The notes under the pieces were generated by a model. The model searched no databases. It worked only from the letters and a program-made list of their open reading frames with translations, and had not been told where the DNA came from. A stretch of DNA of 64,000 nt, from NCBI RefSeq assembly GCF_964199755.1, contig NC_133896.1, positions 84,924,215 to 84,988,214 on the forward strand, given 5' to 3'. This document shows positions 48,390 through 61,070 of this stretch, piece by piece. The position numbers were made by a program, and so were the translations under genes. Origin of the DNA: Larus michahellis. Lineage: Eukaryota; Chordata; Aves; Charadriiformes; Laridae. How positions within the stretch are numbered: position 1 is the first letter of the stretch; the number at the start of each line of letters is the position of its first letter.

Positions 48390-49480
48390 GTTCAAGCGCA
48401 GCCCCGAGACTCCCGGGCCCCGGCCCACGGACGGCCCGGCTGGAACTGAAACCCCAGCGAACGCCGTGGGATCTCGCTCCTGCGTGGGAGGCACCATTTC
48501 TGCGGGAAGAGGCTCCGGCTGCTGGCAGCTGAGCCTGGGACCGGGCCTGTGCTGCGGGCCCTACCTGCTGCCGGCGGCAGGAGGAGGAGCGCGGCGGAGG
48601 AGGGGGGGAACGGGCGCTGCCGGCGAGGCGCGGAGCCTCACCGTCCCGCACAGGCCGCCGCGAAAGCTGAGGCACCCCGGGGCCTTGCCCCGAGGAGGCG
48701 CCCCCCGCTCCTTCGCCGCCCCCTCTGGAGGCAACGGGGCTCACACCACGCCGCGCCGCCCCCCGGGCAGCAGCGGCTCGGCGGGGCTGCGGGCCCCGAC
48801 GGCGGCCCTCCCCGCTCACCCACACCTGCGCGCCGCGGGCCCGGCAGGCCCCGCCGTCCCGCCTCGGGAGGGGCGAGCGCTCCCTCCTCCCAGTCCCCCT
48901 CGGGTCCTAAAATGGTGGAGCCCTCCCTCCCCTCCTTCTCCTTCCTCTCCCCACCGCCGCTTCGCTCCCCCAGCCTGCCCGCCGCCCCAGCCCCCCGGGG
49001 AGGAGGGGGGAAGCAGCCGCCCCTCCGGCCCGGCCCAGGCTCCGCGGGGATCCGGCGCCAGGCCCGCGCCTCACCCGGGAGCACGGTACCGCCGCTCCCG
49101 CCGGGCCGCCCCCGCCGGCCGCCCCTTACCTGCTCACATCGCCGGGCCGGGGCCAGCGCTGCTCCCCCCGGCGCCGCCGCGGCCCCCCGCCCTGGGCAGC
49201 CGGCCGCCGTCTCCCCGCCGCCCGCGGGGCTGCAGGTATGTCATGAGTGCCGGGGCTCCCAGGTGAGCCGGGCACACCTACAGGAAGGCAGGCGGGACGC
49301 CCTGATTGGCGTGCGGGGCGCAGCCCGGCCGGCGGCGGCGGCCGCGCTCCGACGGCGCGGCGCAGGGCAAGGGCGCAGCCGCCACAGCGGCGGCACCGGA
49401 CCCCGGCCCCGGTCCTCCGCCCAGGGCTCCGGTCCCCGGCCGGGCGCAGCCCTCCGCGCCCCGTCTGCCCTTCCGAGCGT
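48390..49480. promoter_or_regulatory. CpG island, probable ARHGEF5 promoter, divergent
   Basis: More than 1 kb of very GC- and CpG-rich DNA. On the minus strand GCCAATCAGG at 49309-49300 is a good CCAAT box, and a strong donor GAGCAG/GTAAGG ends an exon at 49130. The likely start is 49200-49260 and the splice partner the acceptor at 29352. On the plus strand CAG/GTATGT ends an exon at 49235 and CAG/GTGAGC at 49262, so transcription may also run rightwards. Long open frames here on both strands reflect lack of AT-rich stop codons, not genes. Confidence 0.75.
49130..49240 (-). other. ARHGEF5: Predicted untranslated first exon of ARHGEF5
   Basis: Minus-strand sequence 70-170 bp downstream of the CCAAT box, ending in a near-perfect donor. 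Its last bases, GATGTGAGCAG, hold an ATG followed at once by TGA. If joined to 29351 the main ATG would follow eight bases after that mini-frame begins, in good Kozak context (A at -3). Assignment to ARHGEF5 rests on strand and position only. Confidence 0.5.
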
Positions 49481-49564
49481 AAGGTATTTTGCTTTTTCTT
49501 TTTTTTTTAAATAATAATTGCAACGGGGGAAATAACTGCGTCTGCCTTGGGTTTGGGGTAATGG

Positions 49565-49588
49565 CGGGGCCGGGGGGGGTGGGGTGGG
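49565..49588 (+). promoter_or_regulatory. G-quadruplex motif at CpG island edge
   Basis: Four G runs in 24 bp (GGGG, G8, GGGG, GGG) with loops of one or two bases make a strong predicted G-quadruplex on the plus strand. Confidence 0.7.
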
Positions 49589-49599
49589 AAGGTGCTTAG

Positions 49600-51631
49600 C
49601 TGCTTTACCACCAGGGCAAAAGCAGAGCGGGTACACCTGACCCGCTGCTCCCAGGTCCCCGGGCTGGCTCAAGAAACAGGAGAGGCTTTTTATGTAGTCA
49701 TTTATTCATTTATTTTTTTATTTATTTATTTTAACTTTTCTTCGTTACCCGCGCCTCTTGTTTTCCCGCTGCCTAAGGTCACTCCTTCACTCTGCACGCG
49801 TGAACGCTCCTGCTCTGTATTTCTTTCCCTCCCCCCCCACCCGCCAACAGGCACCGGGGTGTTAAGGAAAAGCGGCGGGTGTCGGGACAGGCGTCCTCGC
49901 AACACGTGGCAGGGCTTTGCCTCAGCCGCAGCCGACCTCAGAGATCCCAGGATTATGTCCTACGTCGTCAAATAAACGTAAATGAATTGAACACCTGGGT
50001 TCAGAAGAAACGGAGCGGGATGCAGGTAGGAAAACGCTGTAGGGTGCATTAAAAGTCTGAATCCACAGCTGCCGTTCTCAGGCATCCTGTCTCTCCTAGG
50101 TATGCAGGTAAATATCCCCAGGAGCCCTACTTGCATCAGAGCTTTCTCTGGTTGCTGCGTTCAGCTGTGGACTGAAAGGGGACAGCATATCCATTGCCAA
50201 TAAAGGAAATTCTGTCCCTGACTGCCAGCTTGACTGTAGTGATAGGGGCACACAGTCTGTAGGGAGAGTTCCCCCACACAGGAGAGCGGAACAGAGTTTG
50301 GTAGAGAAAAGGCATGAGTAAAGGGAAAAGAAAAGGGGAGGACATGTAAATACAAGGCAACGTGTGTTTGGGAGTAGCAGAGCAAAGGGAAACCCTGACA
50401 CAGCTGATTATTGTGATCATAAAAGAAGGGGAAAATTCAGAAATTTTGGGGGGTTCATTCAATGGCAAAATAAACCGACTAGCTTGATTGGTTCTCCGTT
50501 GCCCCAATATTACTTGGAGCACGGGTGCTTGTATTTGCTTAAAGAAGTACAGGATTTATGTGAGAATGCATTTTACCACATTTTACCACATTCTTTGCTT
50601 GCAAAGAATAGGAGGTGAGCAAAGAATTATGCTAGCAAGGTGAGTGAGGAAGGAGTTACCTATGTTATATTTTCTGTCTCTTCAAATTGATATCCAGTGC
50701 CGTCTCTTTGCAGTCTTTTTTTCCTAATCATTTCATGAGGCTTGCAGGTGTGTCTTCTCCAGGACATGCTCTGAAGAGTTCAGCAAAAGAGAAGGGGGAA
50801 CTTGTACCATCCACCAGAGAAATCCTGTTCCTCGGAACCATCGCTTCCCTGCATGACACATGTGGGGTCTCCCAGGCAGGAAAACTCCCACCGGAAGCGG
50901 TACGCTGAAAGCTTTACCCAGCCAGTGACAAAATTGTGTTCATGCTTGCTGGTGCTTTCTGACTCAATTAATGCTTTCATTCGTTTGTGTGGATGAATTA
51001 TTTCATCACAGTGGATCAGCTTCTGCAGTTGAGATTCCTGAGTCAATGGAGAGAAAAGGGATGCTTCAAATTCCCACGAGCCAAGAGACTGGGGAAATCA
51101 ACTCTGGATCGTGTCTCTCTTGGGTTGGTGCTCAAACCTCCGGGACGTTACATAAATAGGCGATGCCACTTCCTACTGCATTTTATAAGTTCCTAGCAGC
51201 TGGCAGCATGCTGGAGTTGGACGTCCTGACTGGAAAACGGCAGCTCTGTTGTCCAGAAAAGGATAACTTATTGTCTAAGAAGGACTTAACCTTTACCCCT
51301 CTCCTTGGCACCTCCAGCAACTGCGGAGGCAGTTTTCTATTTGCTTTTGTGAATCATATCCTGAGGTACCTTGCTTTCCCTGCCCATTGCACAGAGAGTT
51401 TGAATGCTTAACTTTTCTTCATGCATTACATAGGGTGAAGAAGTGCCTGAAGTCATAACGTGCAGCTCTCAGTATCACAATATCTATATCCTTCTGTGGG
51501 CCAAGTTCTCCTTCCCTAACTTGGTGGGAACTGGACTGCTAGCTTCTCTGTGGAGCCATGCAAAATTACTGCGGTGCCGTTAAGGTACTTCTGCCAGTGG
51601 CATGGAAGAAAGGCCGATGAAGAATAGGTGT
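49600..51631. other. Right flank of CpG island: nothing recognised
   Basis: A T-rich stretch at 49700-49735 is followed by ordinary non-coding sequence. Overlapping frames near 50096-50522 (-) and 50780-51411 (both strands) have no recognisable products. Confidence 0.4.
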
Positions 51632-51860
51632 GCTATAGAATCGCTGAGGCTGGCCGGCACTTCTGGACATCATCACCCCCTAGTTCAGAGCAGGGTCAGC
51701 TGGAGCAGGCTGCTCAGGACTGTCTCCAGTTGGGTTTTTAATATCTCTATGGATAGAGACTCCACAATCTGGGCTACCTGGTCCAGTTTAACCACCCTTA
51801 TGGTAAAAGTAAGGGTTTTCTTGTGTTTAGAACACATGCACTTATGGAGAACTACACAGT
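51632..51860 (-). mobile_element. Diverged CR1 LINE 3' fragment
   Basis: ATAGAATCGCTGAGGCTGG opens a CR1 tail in antisense, followed by CAGAGCAGGGTCAGCTGGAG and the usual CR1 phrases about TCCAGTTGGGTTTTTAATATC and TGGATAGAGACTCCACAA. It is older than the copies at 1667 and 29387. Confidence 0.8.
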
Positions 51861-52782
51861 GTGAGCAGAAGAGATCCTGTCCCATGCTGGGAGTACTTCC
51901 ACTTCTCCTTTAGGAAGGTGGGCTACAGTGGGTCAATGTTCTTTCACCAGTAGATCCCACAGCATGCGAGTCCTCTCCCAGCAGGTTGAAAGTTGAGAGC
52001 CAGCATTAGTGGAAAGCAGGCAGAGAGCAGTGCAGAGGTGTCCCAGGTGGACTGGGCTGCAGTGCCAAGAGCCAGGTCCTCCTGTATCCTGATGTGCTCC
52101 TGCTTCCTGCGGCACCCTGTACTATCTGAGCACACTGTGACCTCGGTGGGCAGAGAGGCAGTTTGAACACTAGCTTGCCACTTACACTTTATTTTCCTGT
52201 GTAGGCATCCTCCTCGAGAACCTCCCATCCAGCTGGAGTCCTCTCTTGTCCTCACCACTCCATAGCAGACGTTATTCTGAGTTTAACTTCTAGTATATGC
52301 ATAGCACATGGTTGTAAACATAAAAAGCCAGGTAGACAGCAGGACAGAACCTGGCAGTTCTAGTAACTCTTAGGTACGCTGCTGACATGTCAGAAGTACC
52401 ATGGGGGGTGTGGGGTGTGTGTGTCTAAGTATCGTCTTAAGTTTAGCTAAATCATCTGCTGAGCCCTCATTCCTTCAAAAACCAAATAGTTTCCCTGGCT
52501 GTGTTTAGCAGCTATACCTTCCTCCAAGCAGATGCAAACCTGTGTATATGACAAGAAAAACCATTGTAAGAATGCAAAGAAACAGAACACTGTGCTTGGA
52601 AACTGAACCAAAATAAGTTTATACAAGCAGCAAGTGAAACACCCATCCCCAGTGAGTCAGGTCCTGGCTGTTTCCTTCATTTCCTCCAAGGCTTGGTGGG
52701 AACATCCAGCAGTAACAGTCCTTCTGAAATTCAGTCGTCTCTTTTCCTGACCGTTATTTGTAGCTTGCTATCAGCAGTTAGC
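51861..52782. other. Non-coding spacer between CR1 copies
   Basis: No exon, RNA gene or repeat recognised. Minus-strand frames at 51933-52258 look accidental. Confidence 0.4.
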
Positions 52783-53463
52783 AGAGTCCCAGCATCATTG
52801 TGGATGAAAAGCTGGACATGAGCCAGCAGTGTGCGCTCGCAGCCCAGGAAGCCAACCATATCCTGGGCTGCATCAAAAGAAGCGTGGCCAGCAGGTCGAG
52901 GGAGGTGATTGTCCCCTTCTACTCAGCTCTGGTGAGACCCCCACCTGGAGTACTGCTTCCAGCTCTGGGGCCCTCAGTACAGAAAATACACGGACCTGTT
53001 GGAGCAGGTCTGGAGGAGGGCCACAAAAATGATTAGAGGGATGGAACACCTCTCCTATGAGGACAGGCTGAGAGAGTTGGGGTTGTTCAGCCTGGAGAAG
53101 AGAAGGCTCTGGGGAGACCTTATAGTAGCCTTCCAGTACTTAAAGGGAGACTGTAAGAAAGATGGGGACAGATTTTTTAGCAGGGATTGGACAAGGGGTA
53201 ATGGCTTTAAACTAAAAGAGGGTAGATTCAGACTAGATAAAAAGAAGAAATTTTTTATGGTGAAGGTGGTTGGTAACGCTGGAACAGGTTGCATAGAGAG
53301 GAGGTAGATAGCCCATCCCCAGAAACCCCACTCAAGGTCAGGTTGGATGGGGCTCTGAACAACCTGATCTAGTTGAAGATGTCCCTGATCATTGCAGGAG
53401 AGGGTTGGACTAGATGACCTTTAAAGTTCCTTCCAACCCAAACCATTCTATGTTTCTGTGATC
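52783..53463 (+). mobile_element. CR1 LINE 3' part, plus orientation
   Basis: It carries the last part of CR1 ORF2, with [20 protein letters not shown] and preceding AAQEANHILGCIKRSVASRS, in pieces separated by frameshifts. The tail ends TTCCAACCCAAACCATTCTATG. It is 5'-truncated and inactive. This is the only clear CR1 copy in the window on the plus strand. Confidence 0.94.
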
Positions 53464-56400
53464 CAGCACTGCATTTCCACAGGCCCCTCTCCAGCACACC
53501 GAGAGAAGTGCAGACTCTTCAAGACCTCAGCTCAGCTTTGGTACCACAGGTGCCATGCTCTTGTTGGATTTGTAGGTGCTAGAACCTTGTTGAGCTACAG
53601 CAGATGCTGGAGTAAAAGAGGAAAAAATGACAGATTTGCACAATTCACTCACATTGTTTGTTTTTATCTAGAATACAGCCTTATTATTGACAGGGGTTTG
53701 GCCCTGTCTTCCTCTCAGAATCTGCTTCAGTGACAGTCGTGGATGCAGTTATAATGGTGAACTCCTGCTGTTCTCTGGCAGAGCCGTCACTTATCCCAGG
53801 AGTTCAAGAGACTATGGTCTTCACATAGACATGTACTGATTTCTGGGATCTTTCCCGAAATTTGCTCCAGCATATGTCCAGGAATAGGTGTCCGTGCCAG
53901 AAAGGATTAGGAAAATGCAGAACTGGGAAAGTCCTTCAAGTGATATGGCTAGAGATGCTTTCCTATGTAAAAATAGTTATAAAACCGCATTGCTGACATG
54001 ATCTGAGTTAATAACAAAAGCCCTGAGACAATAACCCGTATTGTCAAAGAGCACGTCCGTCCTGAGAAGAGCAGCCATGGGCTGAAATGGGCTTCCCCCA
54101 TTTTGTTCTCAGGTGCTTTCTTTCCTGGGAATCCCAACCAGCCTGCAGTCAACAAGTGACCTAGACACAACACTGTGTTTGCTCTTACAGAATAAAACCA
54201 GGAGCAAAATAATCCACTTTATTTAAATATGTTTATAATCCTTATTCAACCTCATCCATTTTTTTTTCATCCAAAAAGCAGTAAGGACTCTTTGTCCAAG
54301 TGTATACCTATATATCTGCCATGGATTGATGGTTTTATGTCATGAGGAACTATGTACCAGTTACTATTGGATTAAGAATGAATGGCCCATTTAGTGCGTT
54401 GTATAAATTTCTTCCAAAATAATAGCAGTGGTCTTGCCTGATGTGCAGATGGGGCTATTCTCCTAAGTGGGTTCTTGCTAAACCCCACTTTCTTACAGGT
54501 GCTGCCAAGAAAATTTAAACAAGTGGACAAGACTTCAGACTGGCAGAGACAAAGGCTGCTGTTAGAGGCACGAGGGTAAGGGCTTGTCTGGAGAGTCCCT
54601 GCCTGTCAGCGGCATAAGGTGGCAAAAGCGTATTTTTATTTGCATGCATCCATTTAGCCTGACGTTCACTTGATTATAAGCTACTGCCTGCTTTAAAGGG
54701 CAAGAAGGTGGTTCTTTCTTTACGGAGGTGGACCTGGCGGAGGCTGATGGGCTTTCCCAGTTACAGTCACACCTGCAGTTCTTTCACTGCAATCCGGACG
54801 GGTGTTAAGGAAGATGACTGATCATGCCAGGGCTTCAGAAAGGTGTGGGCGTCAGGTGTGTGAATGCTGGTTTCCTTGATCTTTCCTGATTTTGTTTGAA
54901 ATGGAACTAAGAATCAACAGTGTCCAATAGCAAAATCAGACAAAATAGCCTCAGGTGGTATTTTTTTTTTGCTGAGGGTGCAAATATTGTCAACTGAGCT
55001 GAAGGCAAGACAAACTTCTGTGAACGACTCATAGCATTAAGTACAAACCAAAGAAAGAAAAGGAAAAAAATCCCCACAGCATATCTCCTACACAGGATTT
55101 CATATGATTAGCTACAGCAAAACACAACCCAAAACTTCACATCTGTTTCCCTCTATGCTGTTTTAAAAGACAGAAGGGAATAGCTTAAAGCTTAGTCTAA
55201 TTCAATTGAACATCCTTTTATTCAAGATTAATAAAATATGGACTACTTGCACAAGCAAGAAGCTCCTTTGAATAAATATTGGGGGGAAAAAGGGGCTATA
55301 ACTAAATGAGATATATTCTCTGAAGCAGTTACCCAATCTTTAACAATACATACTGTGTCAAAGCAACCTGTTTTCAGCTCGCCAATAGTATTTGGCAACT
55401 CGGTGAGTGCATTTTCAGTGAAATAGTAGTAAGCTTTTACATTTTTAGGAAGATTTTCCTCAGCCAAAATTGCAAAAATTACATTTTATATACCTAATGC
55501 AATATGACATCACACTCCTTCCTGTTGAATATACAGCTTTTCAAGCCCTGTTCCCACCAGATTAATATACGGAGATCTAGATGGAAGTGTCCCTGCAGCT
55601 AAAAAGCATGAGCTTCAGATACACTTTTTTTTCCAAAATGTAAAGGTTGAACTAGTGCAGGGAGAAGATGGTTTATGACCAAGAACAGCAATGAGAGCGT
55701 TCCTTGGTACTTTATACTGAATGTCAGTATAGGCGCCTTTCTCTGAGTAAGACCGTTGCAGTAATTTCTGGCCTGTTGTCCACACACATCAGAAGGTCCG
55801 TGGGCTCCCTGAAGAGGATCCACAAAAGGTAACTAAGAAATACAAGGCAATATCTGTAAACAAGGATCCTAAAACCAAAAACAGGTTAAAAAATGGTGCT
55901 ACATATTATTAAGATGCCTCCAAAAGGACAAAAGCGCGTTATGGATAAAAAACATTTGTACTGGCAAACAAGCAGTCAGAAAAGGAGAAAGATACAAAAG
56001 CTTCTAATGGGCTTTGCCTCTACTCCATCATCAAAAGTGTGAATTCCTGGTAATCCAGAATATACAACATTGGTCTCACTATCCAGAAATACCGCAAACG
56101 AATTTTGAAAAACCTTATTGAAAGCTGGTTATGAAAACCTTTCCAAACAGCTGTTCTTTTACACCAATTGACATAGGCAATTTCTAGCTCAGTTACAATT
56201 TTAAGGAAATCTTTGGGCTTGTGTTTTCTCCCCAGTGAGATGCTACATGCAAAGGATACTGCAGTTATTGCTTGTTCCTGGCAGGTGCCTCTCACACAAA
56301 TCCTCCACTGCAGCTCCCAGGGAGGCTTTAGGAGGCAGCTCTCCGTTTCCTGCAGCACTCTCAGTTTCTGTGTTTGTGATCCTGAACGTTTGCAAGAGAA

Positions 56401-58880
56401 ATGCAAAAAGCTATTTTTTTCCCCCCAAATCCTTTGGTGATCTCAGATACACGTGGCTTTCAAACATCTGCGAGAACAGCTGAGAACGTTGCGGGCTGCA
56501 GCACAGGGGAGCAGCAGCCTCCTGAAGATATTGCAAATCCTGGTCCAGGCAGCGATGCTGCTGTGATGCCTCTGCAGATGTCTGACCGGGACCCAGTTCT
56601 TAGGAGTCCCGTCTTGAGTATCACCTCCCCTGAATAGGAGACTAATTTGCTAACAGTTTTGTTCTTGCGTGCTCTTTTTCTTCTGGGGCTCCATCCAGAG
56701 CTCAGGCTACGTGGCTGTAATTCATAACCTCAATACTTTAAAGGTATCCTTTCCTCTCTTTATTCCTGCAGTACTTTGCAGGTACTCTGTGAACTTGGTC
56801 TCTTTGGGATGGAGGAAGTCAGTGGAGATCAGCATCAGCAAACAGGCAAATGGGACTTGGCCACTGTTGTGTCCAGCCATGCTTCCTGCAGGGGGGCAGC
56901 AGAGGGGCAGGGAGGGCAGCTGCACAGAAGATAACTGCTTGAATTAGACACAGCTAAATCCTTGTTGCAAACCTGATTCGGAGTCCTAATGCTGTGTCTT
57001 GGTGCAGTAAATTGTTTCCCAGCCCCCTCCATACACGCGTCTCCCTTTCACATACACATGCAGATAATTGCTGGATTGCAGTCTCTAACAGCTTTGCCCT
57101 TTACCTGGACCTCACACAACGATGTTTCCCCTCCTTCCTCAGCAGTGAGAAAAGGCCTAAACGGAGAGGAACAGTGGCAATGGCTGTTTTCTCCTTTTCT
57201 CTTCCACCAGCATCCTTTGAGAAGCCCAGGAGAAGGCTACGGCGACTCTTAAAATGCGTCCACTCCATTTGCCAAGGCAAGAACTTAAGCAGAGTCTTCC
57301 TCTTTACTTTTCTTGTATATATAGGCATTCATGGCAGTAACTTAAGTTAGGGGGCTGTGTATGACACTCAGAGCCCTCTGTAGAAAGGATGCTGACAACA
57401 GATAAATCAATTTACTACCAGAACTAGGAAACTTCATTCCTCCTTTCTGCTCTCTCTGCGCATTCATGTAGGCCAGTTATCCTGTGGTCATTTCTTCAGG
57501 CTTTCTGCTCAACTGTGAGCTCTAGAAAAAAATTACTGTAAGGGAAAGGCGGAATAAAGGTGGAATATGGGCAAAGTCACACCACTGCAGGCAATTTATT
57601 CTAGTCTAGAGCTGCTCAAACAGTGAACTATACTTAGGACCTCAGCAAAATTGAGCATGGAGAGCAAAAATTAAAGGAGAAGCATTCTGCCTTCGAGGGG
57701 CTTGCCAAATAGTCCCCTGGTTTGACCTCAAGGTGTGCTGCGTAGGAGGTGGATACAGAAAGCAGTGCACATGCACACGTGCAGGTTTTTACCCGTGGAG
57801 GCAGCTGCAGCACCTTGGCGTGTACAGCAGCAGTGGGAGGATGACATTCAGAAGCCTTCTCCTGTGCTCGAAGCAGCAGCGCTGCCTCTGCCCCAACCCC
57901 ATCCTGCCCATCCCTGCTCCCTCGGAAACCACTCTGCTAGGAAGCTACTTCTTCCTGGCCGAGATCCTCATACGATAATGTCCACCTAAGTGGTGTTGCT
58001 TGTGGTATAGGTCAGTAGTAATGACTCAGACCAGCCCTTCACTTTTCTTCCTCTTTTTGGCTAGGCACAAAATCCAACCCACAAACAAATTAATCTGTCC
58101 CATGCACCAATAAGGATGATTCCCTGTTAATTAACAAATTGAACACAAAAGTCCCTGTCTTGTATTAAGAGACTCTTGAATGGCTATGAAATCAAACACT
58201 TAAAAGTTCAGGAATTCGTAATTCTCCCTGCAACTTGGATGTAGGGTTTGGGAGTTTTGTTTCAGCTGGTTTGCTGGTTATAATTACGCATTGTAGCGTA
58301 ACTTTTAACGAGATAAACACAGTAATTTTTCATCAGCTTAGTTTTTGCAGAGGAGGACAAACAAAGCTGAAATGCACCTTCCTCCACGTTCATTGCCTTT
58401 GCAGGAGAGGTGTCCCCGAGGTGGAGATCCCCACGCCTCCATCTGTAGTAACGTGGTGCCCCCTGTTGGGAAGCTCTTCCTGGCGCTGTCTCCTGGCTGC
58501 CTCCAGGTGAGAGAACATTTACACAAACGCCACCCTGTCAAACGTGCTCCTGTACACCGGTGAAGCCCGTACAGCGTCACACCAGCACGTTTAAAAATCA
58601 ACTGACCGTTTCCTCCTTCAGATATGTTTTGTTAGGCTCGGGCAAGCAGTTGCACTGGGTTACTATTAAGTGAGAGATTGCTGTTAAGTGTTCAAGAAAG
58701 ATCTAACGTTTTATTATAGTTTTATCTCTTTAAAAATAAAATCTTTGCGATTTGAACCACCGAAGGAAACGAGAGCCCCTCGTTGACCTCAAGGCACAGG
58801 AGACAAGCTGGCTCATGTCGGCAGGGAGGGGTGCGGGGCTGCAGACTGGCTGCTCACGCCAGGTCCGTGGATGGCCGAGA
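53464..58880. other. Non-coding region: nothing recognised
   Basis: No exon with splice and coding support, no RNA gene and no clear repeat. The longest frames (56020-56406 on minus, 56994-57350 on plus, about 120-130 codons) have no familiar motif and no exon context. Confidence 0.4.
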
Positions 58881-58989
58881 TCAGCTTTAGGCCAAAGACA
58901 CAGTTCCCAGTCTTTGCCCCCACAAAGACGGGTTGTCGAGTACAGGAAGCAAATCCTCCTGCCTGGGATACCTGTAGTGCAAAGGTTAT

Positions 58990-59960
58990 TTCTCCCATTC
59001 CTGACAGCAACAGAAGAAAACCCTCTCTTCTGGGCTTTGCCCGATCCCTCTTCCCCCACTACCCTGCAGAACCAGAGCCAAGGTTGGGCCTGAATCTCCC
59101 ACCCCATCCTACCATCCTCAACATCCAGTCCTAACCATACATAAATGAACCCTCACCCTACTCCAAAAATTGCAATGAGATTAATGCTATGGTTCTCCAA
59201 AACACCTGCACTGTGTTGGTCCAGGATAACATAACTTGGCAAGGTCTACTTGGAGAGCACAGCCCCGGTCACAGATGTCTCCTGCAAGACCAAACCCTTA
59301 CTCTAACCCAACTCTCACGTAGTTTCTGATCCTTAATATCAATGTGGCCTGGAAAATACACATTCTCGTCTGACCTCTGGTAGCACAAGACCAAAATCCA
59401 GCTAGGCCACCCGTAGTGGCTTTCCTGAAGGCCCTAAACTTAACATGAATCCTATAATAACCACAAATTTAATAATAGAAAAATGATCACACGTTCTGAA
59501 ATGACGTCCACAATGTTGGCCTGATGTACTACAGCCCCCACACCTGCCAGCGACAGCCCTTCAGAGGCCAGTTCAGGCCACACATCATCTCCTGCAGGAT
59601 CAGCTTCTAACCCAGTTCACAGATCTCATCCAACTCAAACTTCTAATGCAATCAGTCCCTTAAAAAGAGTAAGATGTTCTGCTCCACAGTATTACCAGTC
59701 CTCAAACTCCCAGGACCAGTGTTTTGACACTTAGTCTTAAGGGCATCAGGAGGAAAGATCCTTTAGTCTTGCTAAAAAAATACATTATTCTGGACCACCA
59801 CAGTTCCAGTATCAAACGCAATGCTGAGACCCCTTGCTAGATATAGTACACCGCCTTCTTTATGTTCTTTCTTCTAACCCTGTCTCTAGCCCAGCAGTTT
59901 ATACCAGGAGAGGATTTCCCCATGGCCCTCACCACCACACCTCAGTCATAGAAAATGATG
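58990..59960. repeat. Possible decayed tandem repeat field
   Basis: Motifs recur with drift at roughly 148-152 bp. ACACCTGCACTGTGTTGGTC at about 59202, ATACACATTCTCGTCTGACC at about 59356 and ACGTCCACAATGTTGGCCTG at about 59503 resemble one another. The later phrases CTCCTGCAAGACC and CTCCTGCAGGATC, each followed closely by CTAACCCA, lie about 310 bp apart. Further weaker copies may follow to 59900. I judged this by eye only. Confidence 0.3.
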
Positions 59961-61070
59961 GGTTGTAAAGATTAGTATTTGGTGAGTGGCCAAAGGAGAA
60001 CTCTTGGATGTGAGCTTGCAGAGAAATATGACCATCCACACAGTGGTGGGGAAGTATTGTTTGTCTGGACATATAATGCTATTGTTGGAAGGGCAGACTG
60101 AAGCAGGATTGTTTCATATGAGCAAAGGCACAGTTTTCATGAAGTAAGCTTTTGTCCTTAGCTCACAAAAAGGGCCTTTTTTGTGTTTCGCACTGTGTGA
60201 TATTTTTAGTTTTCTTTGCATTTAATTAAGAATGGGACAAGCATAAGACTGCGAGTAAAACATAAAAGCAGAATGACCCTATAAAAAAGTGTTTTTTCCA
60301 CCTTAGGAAAAAAAACCTTGGTATGTTACTTCAGAGGCTTAGATTGTAAACTGGCTGAGGTAGGGACCACATCCTTGTCCTGTGCTCGTGGTGCATTTGT
60401 CACAGCGAGGGTCTCTTCTGTCTCTTCTGAAATTATCACATTCCCTGGGACAGGTGAGTTGCAGTCTACAAAGCATCTGAAGAATAAAGAAATAAAGACA
60501 AAAGTGTTGCTTAACAGTTAGCTTGTCACAACTGTGAGTCAGTGGATATGAGATCTAGATATTTGACTTCTGTCAAGGGACAGAAGATGAGGGAAACAAA
60601 CCCTGTAAGGTCTTGCGTAGTCTAGGATATGAAGTACTTACAGGCTACAGCTAACAATGACTAATGCCGTGTAAATAATGATTCATAGTAAGTCTAGAAT
60701 ATGCTGTACTATGCTTTCTCCAAACAGAACAAGGATAGTTACCTTCTTTCTGTTTTGGGCAGGTTCTCCAGATGCCCAAGTTAACTACCAACCCAGCACC
60801 CAGATAGCTCTCTCAGCACCCCGAAGATCCCATTTGCTGTACTGCTGACTCCATTCACCCCGCTCCTTTGTTTACTTCCTCTCTTTCTCAGCACTTCAAG
60901 GTTCTCTCTTCCCTGGACCTCCTCCCTCCTCATTAGTGATTCTTACAAAAACAACATGACCTCCCAATGCCCATCATCTTAGTAGGGCACGGACATCCAA
61001 CCACTGCTACCCCACTGCACTGGAGCAGTATCAGATTGTTCTCTCTAGTGTTTGGTGTTGTGTGTCATAT
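59961..61070. other. Non-coding spacer: nothing recognised
   Basis: No gene or repeat family recognised between the 59-kb field and the CR1 copy. The short plus frame at 60318-60521 has no support. Confidence 0.4.

Noticed and set aside
48229..49514. Open frames of 140-345 codons on both strands in the 49-kb CpG island
   Set aside because: They overlap in several registers and both strands, are made of Pro, Arg, Ala and Gly as expected from GC-rich DNA, and contain no domain. Composition explains them.
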